A model generated the notes under the pieces. It had not been told where the DNA came from, made no database searches, and saw nothing but the letters and a program-made list of their open reading frames with translations. Of a stretch of 64,000 nucleotides of DNA, positions 8,657 to 17,380 are shown piece after piece; the stretch's first letter is position 1; every line of letters begins with the position of its first letter. The translations under genes were made by a program, and so were the position numbers. Origin of the DNA: MPNP01 sp965116235 (GTDB lineage Bacteria; Pseudomonadota; Alphaproteobacteria; Rhodobacterales; Rhodobacteraceae); NCBI GenBank assembly GCA_965116235.1, contig OZ220496.1, positions 372,001 through 436,000 of the forward strand, in the 5' to 3' direction.

Positions 8657-8803
8657 AAGGAGAAGAGATGTTCGAAGTCCACCATGCTCTTGGATTCTTA
8701 AACCTCGCAACACCTATCCTTCTAATCCTCAGATGCCGGTCCGAAAAGTTACTCGGGAACAAGCAAAGAACAAGAATGATTATAGTAGGAGCATTGGCAA
8801 CCG

Positions 8804-9469
8804 CTAAGGCCTGAGCGGCTGGGCAGCCTTGAGGATTTCACTTTTGTCTATTGTTGCGGCATCACTCTGGTATACTTGCTCTGCAAGCTCCTGTTTTTGT
8901 TCGTGTAGGGCAACGATGAACGAATCAATGTGACTGCCAATGGATTCATTGATGCGACTCGACATGCTTGACCGTGGGCCCGACAAGATTGATTGATCAA
9001 AAAAGATAGCATGTTTGTTGAAGAAACTCCATTGGTGCTCACCGGTATAGTATTGACTATAGTTACCTACAAAGGCCAGAAGCATGGGAGAAGCAGTGCA
9101 GGTGTAAGAAGCACCGGACAGGTCATAACCTATAACGCTGATTTGTATGTCCAGAGAAAGAATGCTGGGCCCATCGACAAAGTTTACAAAGCCCGCGTCA
9201 ATCAACTCCCGCTTGACCTTCAATCTGGCTTCGGCCGCAGTAAGCCAGCAGCCGCCCGTCACTCCGTCGATGACATCAACGTAGACCGGTATGCTACGAT
9301 CGATCATGGCAAAATTTTTGTCTACTCCGCCTATGAACGAGAAATCCTGTGCCTGTAGGGCTGAATTACAAAACAAGGACAGAGTACCAACAAGGGACGC
9401 AAATAAACACGTTCGCAAGGACTGCTGCCAGCAACGACAACTCCAGTGCTTGCTTGGCTGCCTGATCAT
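8804..9469 (-). CDS. hypothetical secreted or periplasmic protein
   Basis: The frame is open to 9508, but ATG 9469 (MIRQPSKHW) gives a normal Sec signal peptide: basic N-region, a hydrophobic stretch around CLFASLVGTLSLF, and a likely signal-peptidase site at ALQA|QD. The mature part of ~185 residues has two or three Cys, a central stretch (LSLDIQISVIG) that looks like beta structure, and a charged helical C-terminus (HEQKQELAEQ). I do not recognise the family. The pattern, with a repeated 'sensitive to lipid or beta-sheet' look but no enzyme motif, would fit a small periplasmic accessory protein. It is transcribed towards recQ and has no operon partner. Confidence 0.55.
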   Translation of the reverse strand: MIRQPSKHWSCRCWQQSLRTCLFASLVGTLSLFCNSALQAQDFSFIGGVDKNFAMIDRSIPVYVDVIDGVTGGCWLTAAEARLKVKRELIDAGFVNFVDGPSILSLDIQISVIGYDLSGASYTCTASPMLLAFVGNYSQYYTGEHQWSFFNKHAIFFDQSILSGPRSSMSSRINESIGSHIDSFIVALHEQKQELAEQVYQSDAATIDKSEILKAAQPLRP

Positions 9470-9721
9470 CAGAGTCCAGGCCGGATCACACGTGTTCTTG
9501 GCTTCCAAAATGATCTCCTCAGTTGTTTATATTGCTGTGTATATCGGTCGGTAATTATCAACGTTAAGCGGCATTCCAAAGCAGAAATGTGCTTAGATTG
9601 AGGAATGATGGTTAGCTCTCCAGCTCGTTGGTAACTGAAAAGCACTTACGCCCGCAGCTGGTTCTCATTGGTGACTATCGGTAGAGCCGGTCAGCGACGG
9701 AGCGATGAATACTGATTGGGC

Positions 9722-10489
9722 TCAGGCGTTTTCTGTGACCGTTGTGAAATCGATTTCAGCACTGTGATCCTCACTGATGATTCTGGCTAATCGTGTGCGA
9801 AAAAAGATCGCGTGGTTTGTCAGAAGTTTCACGAGCTCATCTCTATTCGAGTTCTTTATGGTGTTTATAATCTTCTCGTGATCGTTCCGGGGTTTTTCGA
9901 ACAGTACCGTTGTAGTTTCGGATTCAGCGTCGGCTTCACGCTTGTAGATGAAGTATGAAAGGCGACGTGCAAGATTGTGTAGCTTGTATGAATAGGCCTC
10001 GATATATGCGTTCCGTGTCGCCGCAGCCAGCTTACCATGGAACAGCGCGTTCAGTTCTGTCACCTGCAGCAATTTCGTCCGATCAAGGTTTTGCAAATAT
10101 TGCGCGTGCAGTTGCTCAATATCCTCGACCAGATCTGGATAATCAAAATCGAGCACGGATGCAACCATGCGTTCAGACAGCACATAGGCATCAAAGAGCT
10201 CTATTGTTGATTCAACGATGAGCGGTGCTACCTGCACCCCTCGCACTCCGCGAGGGACCACAAGACCTTCCACGATCAGTCGATTCATGGCTTCACGCAT
10301 GGGAGTTCGGCCAAACTCGAAACGTTCAAGCAAATTGCGTTCATCAAGTGTCATGCCTGGTGCAAGCGTCAGATCGAGAATATGATCGCGCACGGTTTTG
10401 GTCGCGCGATCGGTCAGCGACAAGTTCTCGGATGCAACACCAAGTGTAACTGCCGCCTTGACATTTCCCTTATGTTCCGGTTTTCGCAT
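9722..10489 (-). CDS. GntR-family (FadR subfamily) transcriptional regulator
   Basis: An N-terminal winged helix-turn-helix (TVRDHILDLTLAPGMTL … LLERFEFGRTPMREAMNRL) is followed by a helical FCD ligand-binding domain (residues ~100-250), the FadR layout. Such regulators usually repress and are released by a pathway metabolite. It is the last gene of a six-gene leftward operon and its 5' end overlaps the 3' end of hyuB. I chose ATG 10489; ATG 10516 is also possible and the frame stays open to 10615. The operon's first gene and the divergent transporter operon share a perfect AT-rich palindrome at 16364-16390, and a related site lies at 20956-20977. These are the natural candidates for its operators, so it probably autoregulates the whole catabolic region. 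Confidence 0.85.
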   Translation of the reverse strand: MRKPEHKGNVKAAVTLGVASENLSLTDRATKTVRDHILDLTLAPGMTLDERNLLERFEFGRTPMREAMNRLIVEGLVVPRGVRGVQVAPLIVESTIELFDAYVLSERMVASVLDFDYPDLVEDIEQLHAQYLQNLDRTKLLQVTELNALFHGKLAAATRNAYIEAYSYKLHNLARRLSYFIYKREADAESETTTVLFEKPRNDHEKIINTIKNSNRDELVKLLTNHAIFFRTRLARIISEDHSAEIDFTTVTENA

Positions 10490-12167
10490 GCCTCGGTTTA
10501 TCCTGCCATTGTTCATAGTGATCGTAAATGAAATCCTCCGAGAACTTGCCGCTTTCGCAGTCTCTTTCCAAATCTGAAATGCCGCGTTCTCTGGGAGTGC
10601 CGAAACCGCCACCACCCGCTGTGATCACGCTGATAACTGCACTAGGCGGTATTTTGCGCGTTGAGGGCTTATTGGCGAGCCGTGTCTCGGTGCCGTCGTC
10701 AGCAATGACTGCAAAGCGACCCGTGCTGGCGGAGCCACCACCAAACAATCCCCACGGCCGATTAACGAACCGTTCTCCCTGGCCGGAAAATGTCGTTGAA
10801 TGGTCGATTGGCCGATAATCACGTCGTATGCCAAGACCGCCCCGGTACTTTCCGGCCCCGCCTGAATCTTCCACCAGCTCGTAGCGCTCAATGATCAGGG
10901 GGTATTCCGTTTCAAGCGCCTCAATGGGCAAATTCGAAGTGTTGGTCATATGAATCTGAACACCATCCGATCCATCCTTGTAGGAGCGCGCACCAGCACC
11001 CCCTCCAAGCGTTTCCAGATAAACATAGAACCTGCCGTCCGCGGCTTGGCCGAAAAAGGCAGCAGAGGTGTTTGCACCATTGCCGGCTGCCACAACCTTG
11101 TCGGGGTAGGCAGATGCAAGAGCTCCCAGAACAACATCAACGATTCTTTGGCAGGTTTGGGCCCGGGCAGCGCTCGCAGCAGGGAAGGTGGCGTTCACGA
11201 TGCTGCCAAGCGGTGCCTTTATCGCAACCGGATCAAGCATGCCATGGTTTTGCGGACAATCCGGATCAAGAAGAACTTTCAGGCAATAAAGGCATGACGC
11301 TTGCAGTCCGGCCATGGTGACATTGTTGTTGCCTTCGACCTGTGGCTCTGTTCCGTCGAAATCAAACTCGATTTCGTCTCCGGTGACGGTAATCTTCAGA
11401 CAGATCTTGATGTTGGCACGCGCCAGCCCATCATCATCAACCACATCCTCGAACACATAAGCACCGTCCTCCAGATCCGAAATGGCCGCGCGCGTCCGTT
11501 TGGCAACGGCACTTATGATCGCATCGCAGCCTTCAACAATGCGATCCTTGCCCCAGCGTTCTATCAGCACGTCGCAACGCCTCAATCCGAGCTTGTTGGA
11601 AGCGACCTGGGCATTGTAGTCGCCGATTCGTTCCTCTGGCACCCGCACATTCAAGAGGATCAGATCCATCACGTCGCGCTTGAATTCACCAGCGTCGAAC
11701 AGGCGGATAGGCGGAATGCGCAGGCCCTCCTGGAAAATTTCGGTCATCCCACCAGCCATGGAGCCCGGCGACATGCCGCCAATATCGGCATGGTGGGCGA
11801 TGTTGCATGCAAACATCACCAGTTCGCCATCCTTGAAAATCGGGGCCGCTATGGCAACGTCTGGCAAATGGGAGCCACGACCCACATAGGGGTCGTTTGA
11901 CAGGAACATGTCCCCTTCTTTCAGACTTTCCTTTCCGTATTTTTCAAGGACAACTTCTACCAGGCCGAGCATGGATGCAAGGTGCAGAGGCATGCTTTCG
12001 CCTTGGACCACGACCCGTCCATTGGCATCAAAAAGCGCCGTTGAATGGTCTTTGCGTTCCTTGATGTTTGTTGAATAGGACGACTTCATCAGCGCGATGT
12101 ACATCTCGTCGCAGATGCTTGCCAGTGAGTTGCGAAGAAGTTCGGCCTCGATTGGAGACATCGTCAT
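10470..12167 (-). CDS. hyuB: hydantoinase/oxoprolinase subunit B (HyuB)
   Basis: 565 residues, the normal length of HyuB. The N-terminus MSPIEAELLRNSLASICDEM … SSYSTNIKERKDHS is characteristic, as are SNDPYVGRGSHLPDV (~109-123), with residues typical of the family's metal site, and the C-terminal GGxG-rich segment (ERYELVEDSGGAGKYRGG). With HyuA it forms an ATP-dependent cyclic amide hydrolase of the 5-oxoprolinase/N-methylhydantoinase superfamily. It opens hydantoins, N-methylhydantoins, 5-oxoproline or related rings. The start overlaps the HyuA stop by 4 bp, so the two subunits are translationally coupled. The substrate cannot be told from sequence. Confidence 0.93.
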   Translation of the reverse strand: MTMSPIEAELLRNSLASICDEMYIALMKSSYSTNIKERKDHSTALFDANGRVVVQGESMPLHLASMLGLVEVVLEKYGKESLKEGDMFLSNDPYVGRGSHLPDVAIAAPIFKDGELVMFACNIAHHADIGGMSPGSMAGGMTEIFQEGLRIPPIRLFDAGEFKRDVMDLILLNVRVPEERIGDYNAQVASNKLGLRRCDVLIERWGKDRIVEGCDAIISAVAKRTRAAISDLEDGAYVFEDVVDDDGLARANIKICLKITVTGDEIEFDFDGTEPQVEGNNNVTMAGLQASCLYCLKVLLDPDCPQNHGMLDPVAIKAPLGSIVNATFPAASAARAQTCQRIVDVVLGALASAYPDKVVAAGNGANTSAAFFGQAADGRFYVYLETLGGGAGARSYKDGSDGVQIHMTNTSNLPIEALETEYPLIIERYELVEDSGGAGKYRGGLGIRRDYRPIDHSTTFSGQGERFVNRPWGLFGGGSASTGRFAVIADDGTETRLANKPSTRKIPPSAVISVITAGGGGFGTPRERGISDLERDCESGKFSEDFIYDHYEQWQDKPRHAKTGT

Positions 12168-14212
12168 TTAATGAACCTTTCAAGATTGATCGTTATGTTT
12201 CCCCAATCATCGATAACGCCATGGTCTCCCGGGAAGATGATTATCGTTGCATCCAGTTGCTCTATAATCGCCGGTCCCACGAGTTCCTGCCCCGCGACAA
12301 GCGCTTGTCGCGGGTAAACCGGAGTGGAGTAACGCTCACCGACGGAAAACAGGGTGTCACGGTGGTCCACCGGCTCGGAAACAGGTGACCGCGGAAGTAA
12401 TGGAAGGTCTGGGCGCTTGAGTTCACCGAGCGCTTTCACCGACAGGTTCACCAACTGGATGGGTTCGCTTTCAGCACTGAACCCATAGTTCTTCTCGTGT
12501 GCCTGGTGGAAGGCGAATTCGATGTCAGCCAACAAAAGCGCATCGGACGCCGTGGCATCGATGGGCAGGGTAAGTTCATAGTTCTGACCGAAATACCGGG
12601 CTCCAACCGACCAAACGGTGCGTTGCTGCGCTTGCGGCACATTTTCGCTTGAAAACCAGTTTCTAACTCTTGATTCTAATGCCATCCGTGCACTATGGAA
12701 TGTCGCAATTTTGTCGATAGACAATGCCGACAGGATCGTCGACACGAACTCGATTGACAATGGCGCGTTCATTGCACCTTCTGCACACAGTATGCCCGGA
12801 CTAGGCGGGACGATGATCCTTGGAATGCCCAGTTCTCTTGCCACATCCACTGCATGGAGTGCACCTGCGCCACCGTAGACGAACAGTGAAAAGTCAGAAG
12901 GCGAGTAGCCACGCTCCACCGAAATCGATCGAATCGCCTTGACCATGGTTGCGCAGGCGATCTGAATGATGCCCAATGCGGCTTCTTCCGGGGTAACATC
13001 CAGATTCCGGGCCAGTTCGGAAATGGCTTTCACGGAAAGATCATGCCTTATTGGCATGCGTCCGGCGAGAAGAGCCTCCTCGTTCAGCCGGCCCAGCATG
13101 ACATTTGCGTCGGTAACCGTGGCTTCGGTTCCACCGATGTTGTAACAAACGGGACCTGGCACTGCCCCCGCACTGCGTGGTCCGACTTTCAGCAGACCGT
13201 CGCGATCAATCCAGGCTACCGAGCCACCACCCGCACCCACGGAATTGACGTCAAGCGAGGGGATACGGATCGGATATCCGGCTAGATTCCGCTCGCTGAC
13301 CTCCGTCGGCACTCCGTTTTCCAGAAGCGCAACGTCAGCGCTGGTACCGCCGACATCAAGAGTGATGATGTTTGCAATCCCGGCGGTCAAAGCCCTGTGC
13401 AAGGCTCCCTGGACACCGGCGGCCGGGCCAGACAGGGAGGCTCTTATTGGAAACTCCTTGGCCATGCGGACCGACATGAGACCGCCCGAGCTCTGACTGA
13501 TCTTTATCTCTGACGAAATGCCCAGTTTAGCGGTGGAATGTGACATGCGGTCAAGGTAGGAGCCGACAACGGTGATGAGCGCTGCGTTGAGAACCGCGGT
13601 TGAAAACCGCTCATATTCCCGGAATTCAGGATAGACAGATGATGACGTCAATACCGTTGTGGACTTGGGCAAGAACACGCGCAAGATTTCGGCGGCGCGA
13701 TTCTCGTCATCGGGAAATGCGTAGGAGTGGAGAAAACAGACAACAACGCAGTCCACCTTTTCTTGTGCCAGCTTTTTCGCCGCATGGGCAACCGCGGATT
13801 CGTCAAGAGGAACATGCTCGGTTCCATCGGCCAGTCGACGCTGCGGCACTTCTATGCGCAGATCGCGGGTCACCAGCGGTTCCGGGTGGTCGCTGTGCAT
13901 GTCATAGACGGTTGGCCGAGTCTGCCGTGCCAGTTCCAGCAGATCACGAAATCCGACCGAGGTGACCAGTGCGACCTTCCCACATTTTCTCTGAATGATG
14001 GCATTCGTGCCAACCGTCGTTCCATGCGCAAGGCGCCTTATCTCGGCTGCGTCAAGAGAATGGGCCTTCAGCATGTTCTCAAGGCCGTCGATGATTGCCA
14101 GTTCAGGTGCATCCGGCGTTGAAGGCAATTTGTGCAAAATGAGATTGCTGCCATCACCGAGATTCACTGCAATGTCAGTGAAGGTACCGCCAACATCAAC
14201 GCCAATGTACAT
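12164..14212 (-). CDS. hyuA: hydantoinase/oxoprolinase subunit A (HyuA)
   Basis: Actin-like ATPase-fold subunit. GVDVGGTFTD at residues 3-12 is the phosphate-binding loop, LAHGTTVGTNAI (~60) the second loop and ITLDVGGTSADVAL (~285) the third, followed by the hydantoinase/oxoprolinase domain and the C-terminal domain. ATG 14212 is chosen because it is preceded by AAGGAAAG and starts right at the conserved motif; the frame stays open to 14308 inside the upstream gene. At ~682 residues it is normal for HyuA. It couples ATP hydrolysis to ring opening together with HyuB. The start overlaps the upstream monooxygenase by 17 bp. Confidence 0.93.
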   Translation of the reverse strand: MYIGVDVGGTFTDIAVNLGDGSNLILHKLPSTPDAPELAIIDGLENMLKAHSLDAAEIRRLAHGTTVGTNAIIQRKCGKVALVTSVGFRDLLELARQTRPTVYDMHSDHPEPLVTRDLRIEVPQRRLADGTEHVPLDESAVAHAAKKLAQEKVDCVVVCFLHSYAFPDDENRAAEILRVFLPKSTTVLTSSSVYPEFREYERFSTAVLNAALITVVGSYLDRMSHSTAKLGISSEIKISQSSGGLMSVRMAKEFPIRASLSGPAAGVQGALHRALTAGIANIITLDVGGTSADVALLENGVPTEVSERNLAGYPIRIPSLDVNSVGAGGGSVAWIDRDGLLKVGPRSAGAVPGPVCYNIGGTEATVTDANVMLGRLNEEALLAGRMPIRHDLSVKAISELARNLDVTPEEAALGIIQIACATMVKAIRSISVERGYSPSDFSLFVYGGAGALHAVDVARELGIPRIIVPPSPGILCAEGAMNAPLSIEFVSTILSALSIDKIATFHSARMALESRVRNWFSSENVPQAQQRTVWSVGARYFGQNYELTLPIDATASDALLLADIEFAFHQAHEKNYGFSAESEPIQLVNLSVKALGELKRPDLPLLPRSPVSEPVDHRDTLFSVGERYSTPVYPRQALVAGQELVGPAIIEQLDATIIIFPGDHGVIDDWGNITINLERFIK

Positions 14213-15494
14213 ATTCGACTTTCCTTGCCTTCTGACAGTCGTGAGCTTCGATCGCCGATCGTCCGATGATATGATCCGCAACCACGCGTGCGTCTTCTTC
14301 GACGCCATAGAGAATTCCAGATTTGCGTTTGGTCATCCAATTCAGTCCGCTGAAATAAAGACCGGGCATCGCGGTCTTCCCGCAATCGGTGACTGGATAG
14401 CCATATTTGTCGGTTTCCAGACCTTCGATCCAACCAAAATCGAATGCAAATCCGGTGGCCCAGATGACCGTGTTGATCTGGGCAACGTCCAAATCGAGTG
14501 AGGAGGGGGATTCGATTTCGTCCGTGACAAGCTCAGGCCCACCCCACAGCTCTGCTTCCGTTGGCTCGGGTGCCGACAATCCCGTTTCGGATACATAGGC
14601 GTCGACCTTCTCCATGAAGCCGGCCGCAAACTCGTCTGCATAGGTCAGATTGTCGGCCAGATCGTTGCGAAACGTTGCGACAGGACCGTCCACACGCTCC
14701 AGACGTCCGAGAAGCTTTGCTCCACGATTGTGAAAATCGTAGAGGCTTACAGTGCGGCCCCCGTCGCGCCCGGTCACGTGCGGATCGCCAAGAAACCGGT
14801 GGCCGGGACTATCCAACATGTCGGGTATGCGATCGAGAAGACCCATATCATCCTGCCAGCTCAGGCAGTCTCGACCGCGGTAGCGCCGTGGCAGGCGCCC
14901 CGTCCGTGCGACGCATAAATAGATCGTTTGGCCTTCCCGAATGAAATCCTCAACAATCTGACAGCCGGTCTGGCCGGATCCGACCACCATGACCGCACCA
15001 TCAGCGGCCTGGCGGCAATTCTTGTAGTTCTCGGCATGAAGCTGCCGAATATGGTCGGGAAGCTGTGATGACACTTCCGGAATTTTTGGATGCTGATACG
15101 TTGCGGTTGCAACCACGACGTTGTGCGATCGCATGGGGCCCTTGCTGGTTTCAAGAACGAAGTGATCGGCCGACCGGGTTATCCGTCGAACATTCATGCC
15201 GGAGACGATCGGGGCGCCAAACCACTCGGCCCATTTTTTCATGTATTGAACGAAATCGTCGCGCAGCATGAAACCGTCCGGGTCATCACCGGTGTAGGGT
15301 TTTCCAGGCAGATTGACTGTCCAGTTCGGAGTGACAAGGCAAAAGGAATCCCAACGATTGGCGCTCCAGGAGTGACCGATTTCACCGCGGTCGAATATCA
15401 CATGGTCAATGCCCGCTTTGCGCAAGAAGTAGCTGACGGAAAGCCCTCCCTGCCCGGCACCCACAATGACAAGATTGTGCACGGCGTCACTCAC
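14196..15494 (-). CDS. FAD/NADPH-dependent monooxygenase (CzcO/flavin-containing monooxygenase-like)
   Basis: Two Rossmann dinucleotide-binding motifs are visible: IVGAGQGGLSVSYFL at residues ~9-23 for FAD and VVGSGQTGCQIVEDF at ~171-185 for NADPH. A late WATGF motif (~348) typical of class B flavoprotein monooxygenases follows. The family inserts oxygen into N, S or C-C bonds of small soluble substrates. Position between a DinB-like protein and HyuA suggests it acts on the substrate of this operon before or after ring opening, for example oxygenation of an N-heterocycle; that is inference. It overlaps the preceding gene by 4 bp. Confidence 0.88.
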   Translation of the reverse strand: MSDAVHNLVIVGAGQGGLSVSYFLRKAGIDHVIFDRGEIGHSWSANRWDSFCLVTPNWTVNLPGKPYTGDDPDGFMLRDDFVQYMKKWAEWFGAPIVSGMNVRRITRSADHFVLETSKGPMRSHNVVVATATYQHPKIPEVSSQLPDHIRQLHAENYKNCRQAADGAVMVVGSGQTGCQIVEDFIREGQTIYLCVARTGRLPRRYRGRDCLSWQDDMGLLDRIPDMLDSPGHRFLGDPHVTGRDGGRTVSLYDFHNRGAKLLGRLERVDGPVATFRNDLADNLTYADEFAAGFMEKVDAYVSETGLSAPEPTEAELWGGPELVTDEIESPSSLDLDVAQINTVIWATGFAFDFGWIEGLETDKYGYPVTDCGKTAMPGLYFSGLNWMTKRKSGILYGVEEDARVVADHIIGRSAIEAHDCQKARKVEYVHWR

Positions 15495-16015
15495 GCCTCA
15501 TCGCTCCATTGATCAGCATCGCCGCGGCCGAATTTCACAACGTCTACAGGAGGCGGATAAATGCCTGCGTGGCTAATCATGTGATGAACCTGACCACGGT
15601 GGTGTATCTGGTGTTGGAACAGATTTGTCATGCAGAGACGAAGTGGTAGGCTGAAGAACTCGGGTGTGTCCATTCCAACCGCCTGAAAGGATAGATCATT
15701 GTCCAATTCTGACAGATCCATTTGCTCGCAGAACTCCAAATACCAGACGTCATTGGCACGATGAGCCGCCTCCAGAGCATTGAAGTCTTCATGGAGAACT
15801 TCATCCAGTGTCGTGAAGGACGTCGGCCTTTTTTCCAGCCGCTCGCGATAGATAAGATCAGCCAGAAGAATGTGGTTCATCGTATTGTGGATTGACTTGA
15901 AGAATCCACGCCGATCTTCCTTGCGCTGGTCATCGGAAAGACCCTTAAGTGCGTTGTAAATTCTTATGTTCGCCCAAGCGTTGTATCTGGCTGCGGTTGG
16001 CAAGTCCAAAAGCAT
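15491..16015 (-). CDS. DinB-family four-helix metal-binding protein
   Basis: 174 residues. The pattern is that of DinB/YfiT proteins: an N-terminal YNAWANIRIYNAL helix, a first metal-site His in NTMNHILLADLIYRERL (~48) and the C-terminal paired His in NLFQHQIHHRGQVHHMI (~132-146). Members are metal-dependent hydrolases or thiol transferases; DinB itself has no firmly known reaction. It is the second gene of the six-gene operon and overlaps the monooxygenase by 4 bp. A role as a small hydrolase or in thiol-dependent steps of the pathway is a guess. Confidence 0.85.
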   Translation of the reverse strand: MLLDLPTAARYNAWANIRIYNALKGLSDDQRKEDRRGFFKSIHNTMNHILLADLIYRERLEKRPTSFTTLDEVLHEDFNALEAAHRANDVWYLEFCEQMDLSELDNDLSFQAVGMDTPEFFSLPLRLCMTNLFQHQIHHRGQVHHMISHAGIYPPPVDVVKFGRGDADQWSDEA

Positions 16016-16030
16016 GACGTTACTCCCTAT

Positions 16031-16342
16031 TTAGTCGGCCGAGCCTTGCGCGCGCACTTCATACACATGAACGGGCCCGGGATGTTTTCCCTCGACATAC
16101 ATGTGGGAGAACATCGTGGTTATCTTCTCGAGATCGGGACTGTCGACGAAACTCTGATAGGCACCCGGGCTTGTCCATACTGTTAGCGCTATGCGCCGCT
16201 CGGCATTGGTCTCGCCCAACAGCATTGCCCGCACGAATCCCGCATGACCGCGCATGATCGGGACTGCGCCGTTTTCGAATAAATCGACGTCCTGCCCCCA
16301 ATATTCCGGGCTGCAGGACCAATGGGCCATTCTTACATGCAC
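16031..16342 (-). CDS. small dimeric alpha/beta-barrel protein (antibiotic-biosynthesis-monooxygenase-like)
   Basis: About 103 residues. I take GTG 16342 as the start because GAGGAGG lies six bases upstream; ATG 16330 is possible. The reading frame is open much further (to 16552), but that would cross the palindromic operator and the divergent gene. The product has the Trp/Phe-rich, ferredoxin-like pattern of ABM proteins (HMYVEGKHPGPVHVYEVR at the end, VWTSPGAYQSFVDS in the middle). Such proteins serve as cofactor-poor oxygenases or stress-related small enzymes. It is the first gene of the leftward operon, 16 bp before the DinB gene. Confidence 0.6.
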   Translation of the reverse strand: MHVRMAHWSCSPEYWGQDVDLFENGAVPIMRGHAGFVRAMLLGETNAERRIALTVWTSPGAYQSFVDSPDLEKITTMFSHMYVEGKHPGPVHVYEVRAQGSAD

Positions 16343-16363
16343 TTCATTCCTCCTCTTTCTTGC

Positions 16364-16390
16364 GTAAAATATATTCTGCATATATTTTAC
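16364..16390. promoter_or_regulatory. perfect 11-bp inverted repeat, likely GntR operator between divergent operons
   Basis: GTAAAATATAT at 16364-16374 and its exact reverse complement at 16380-16390 flank a 5-base spacer TCTGC. It lies 21 bp from the start codon of the leftward operon and ~70 bp before the rightward one, so a bound repressor would block both promoters. A close relative of this sequence lies at 20956-20977. The regulator encoded at the end of the leftward operon is the obvious binder. Confidence 0.7.
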
Positions 16391-16461
16391 TTGCAATAGT
16401 CGAAACTTTTTTCCATAATACGCGAAAAACCGAGGGAGAATATGGCTACTGGAGAAGATTT

Positions 16462-17319
16462 GTGACGGACGCTGTATATGGCGAATACAGCCAGGAAGAG
16501 CTTGACCTTGAGTACGACATGCGTCGCCGCTGTCCGCATTTCGCGGAAACATTTGCCGCGATGGACGTCCACAGCGAACGGATGATTGCTAACCATGAGT
16601 GCACATTGGACGTGGCGTTCGGCGAAAAGCCTGGGGAGAAACTGGATATCTGGCCGGGCCGGGGCGGATCACCAATCCTGCTGTTCATTCATGGCGGTTA
16701 CTGGCGGGCATTCGACAAGGAAATGTTCCGCTTTGTGGCCGAACGTTTTGTCGAAGCGGGCGCGGCTGTGATCCTCAACAATTACGATCTTTGCCCAAAC
16801 GTCACCATGGATGAGATCACGCGGCAAAACAGGGCTGCACTGGCATGGATCTACAAGAATGCAGCGTCTTTTGGGGCGGATGCGGGCCGCATTCACCTAA
16901 CCGGGCATTCCGCCGGCGGACATCTTACCGCCATGATGATGGCGACCGACTGGGACGAATACGGACTGCCGTTTGATGTCGTCAACGGTGCCGTGCCTCT
17001 GAGTGGTCTGTTTGACCTCGAGCCCCTGCGTCTTGCTTATCTGAATGAGGATTTGCGCATGGACGAGGCCGAATCCAGACGCAACAGCCCCATCCATCAT
17101 CTGCCGAAATGGATGCCGCCAACAGTTGTTGCCGTTGGTGGCGGCGAAACAGATGAATTCCGCCGACAATCCAGAATCTACACGGATGCCTGCAGGGCGG
17201 CAGGCTTTGATGTCTCCTATCTCGAAGTGGGGCGCCTTGATCACGTCAACGTGGCAGGAGAATATCGAAACAGACTCAGCCCGCTGACTGCGGTCCTGTT
17301 CGCTCAGATGGATCTTTAA
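16462..17319 (+). CDS. alpha/beta hydrolase, kynurenine-formamidase-like
   Basis: 286 residues from GTG 16462, which is preceded by GGAGAAG; the frame is open from 16360, but that would include the operator. Oxyanion motif HGGYW and nucleophile elbow GHSAGG are clear, with Asp in GGGETDEF and the catalytic His in LDHVNV near the end. This is the HSL/arylformamidase-type branch whose members hydrolyse N-formyl amides and esters. First gene of the rightward operon, 61 bp before the TRAP solute-binding gene. It probably hydrolyses an amide or N-formyl intermediate produced by the hydantoinase route; the exact substrate is not visible. Confidence 0.85.
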   Translation: MTDAVYGEYSQEELDLEYDMRRRCPHFAETFAAMDVHSERMIANHECTLDVAFGEKPGEKLDIWPGRGGSPILLFIHGGYWRAFDKEMFRFVAERFVEAGAAVILNNYDLCPNVTMDEITRQNRAALAWIYKNAASFGADAGRIHLTGHSAGGHLTAMMMATDWDEYGLPFDVVNGAVPLSGLFDLEPLRLAYLNEDLRMDEAESRRNSPIHHLPKWMPPTVVAVGGGETDEFRRQSRIYTDACRAAGFDVSYLEVGRLDHVNVAGEYRNRLSPLTAVLFAQMDL

Positions 17320-17380
17320 CGCTTACGGATGAGTGAATGCTTACAAAAAACGATGGGAGATAATTAGGAGTACAATTCTG

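Noticed and set aside
8421..8762. A minus-strand gene crossing the G11 tract after recQ
   Set aside because: Mostly antisense to the recQ 3' end, low-complexity product, no start signal.
12068..12388. Various plus-strand open frames within hyuA and hyuB
   Set aside because: They are shadows of strongly conserved minus-strand genes.
16031..16552. A 173-residue version of the ABM-like protein
   Set aside because: It would extend across the operator and into the divergent operon. The GAGGAGG at 16342 fixes a shorter start.
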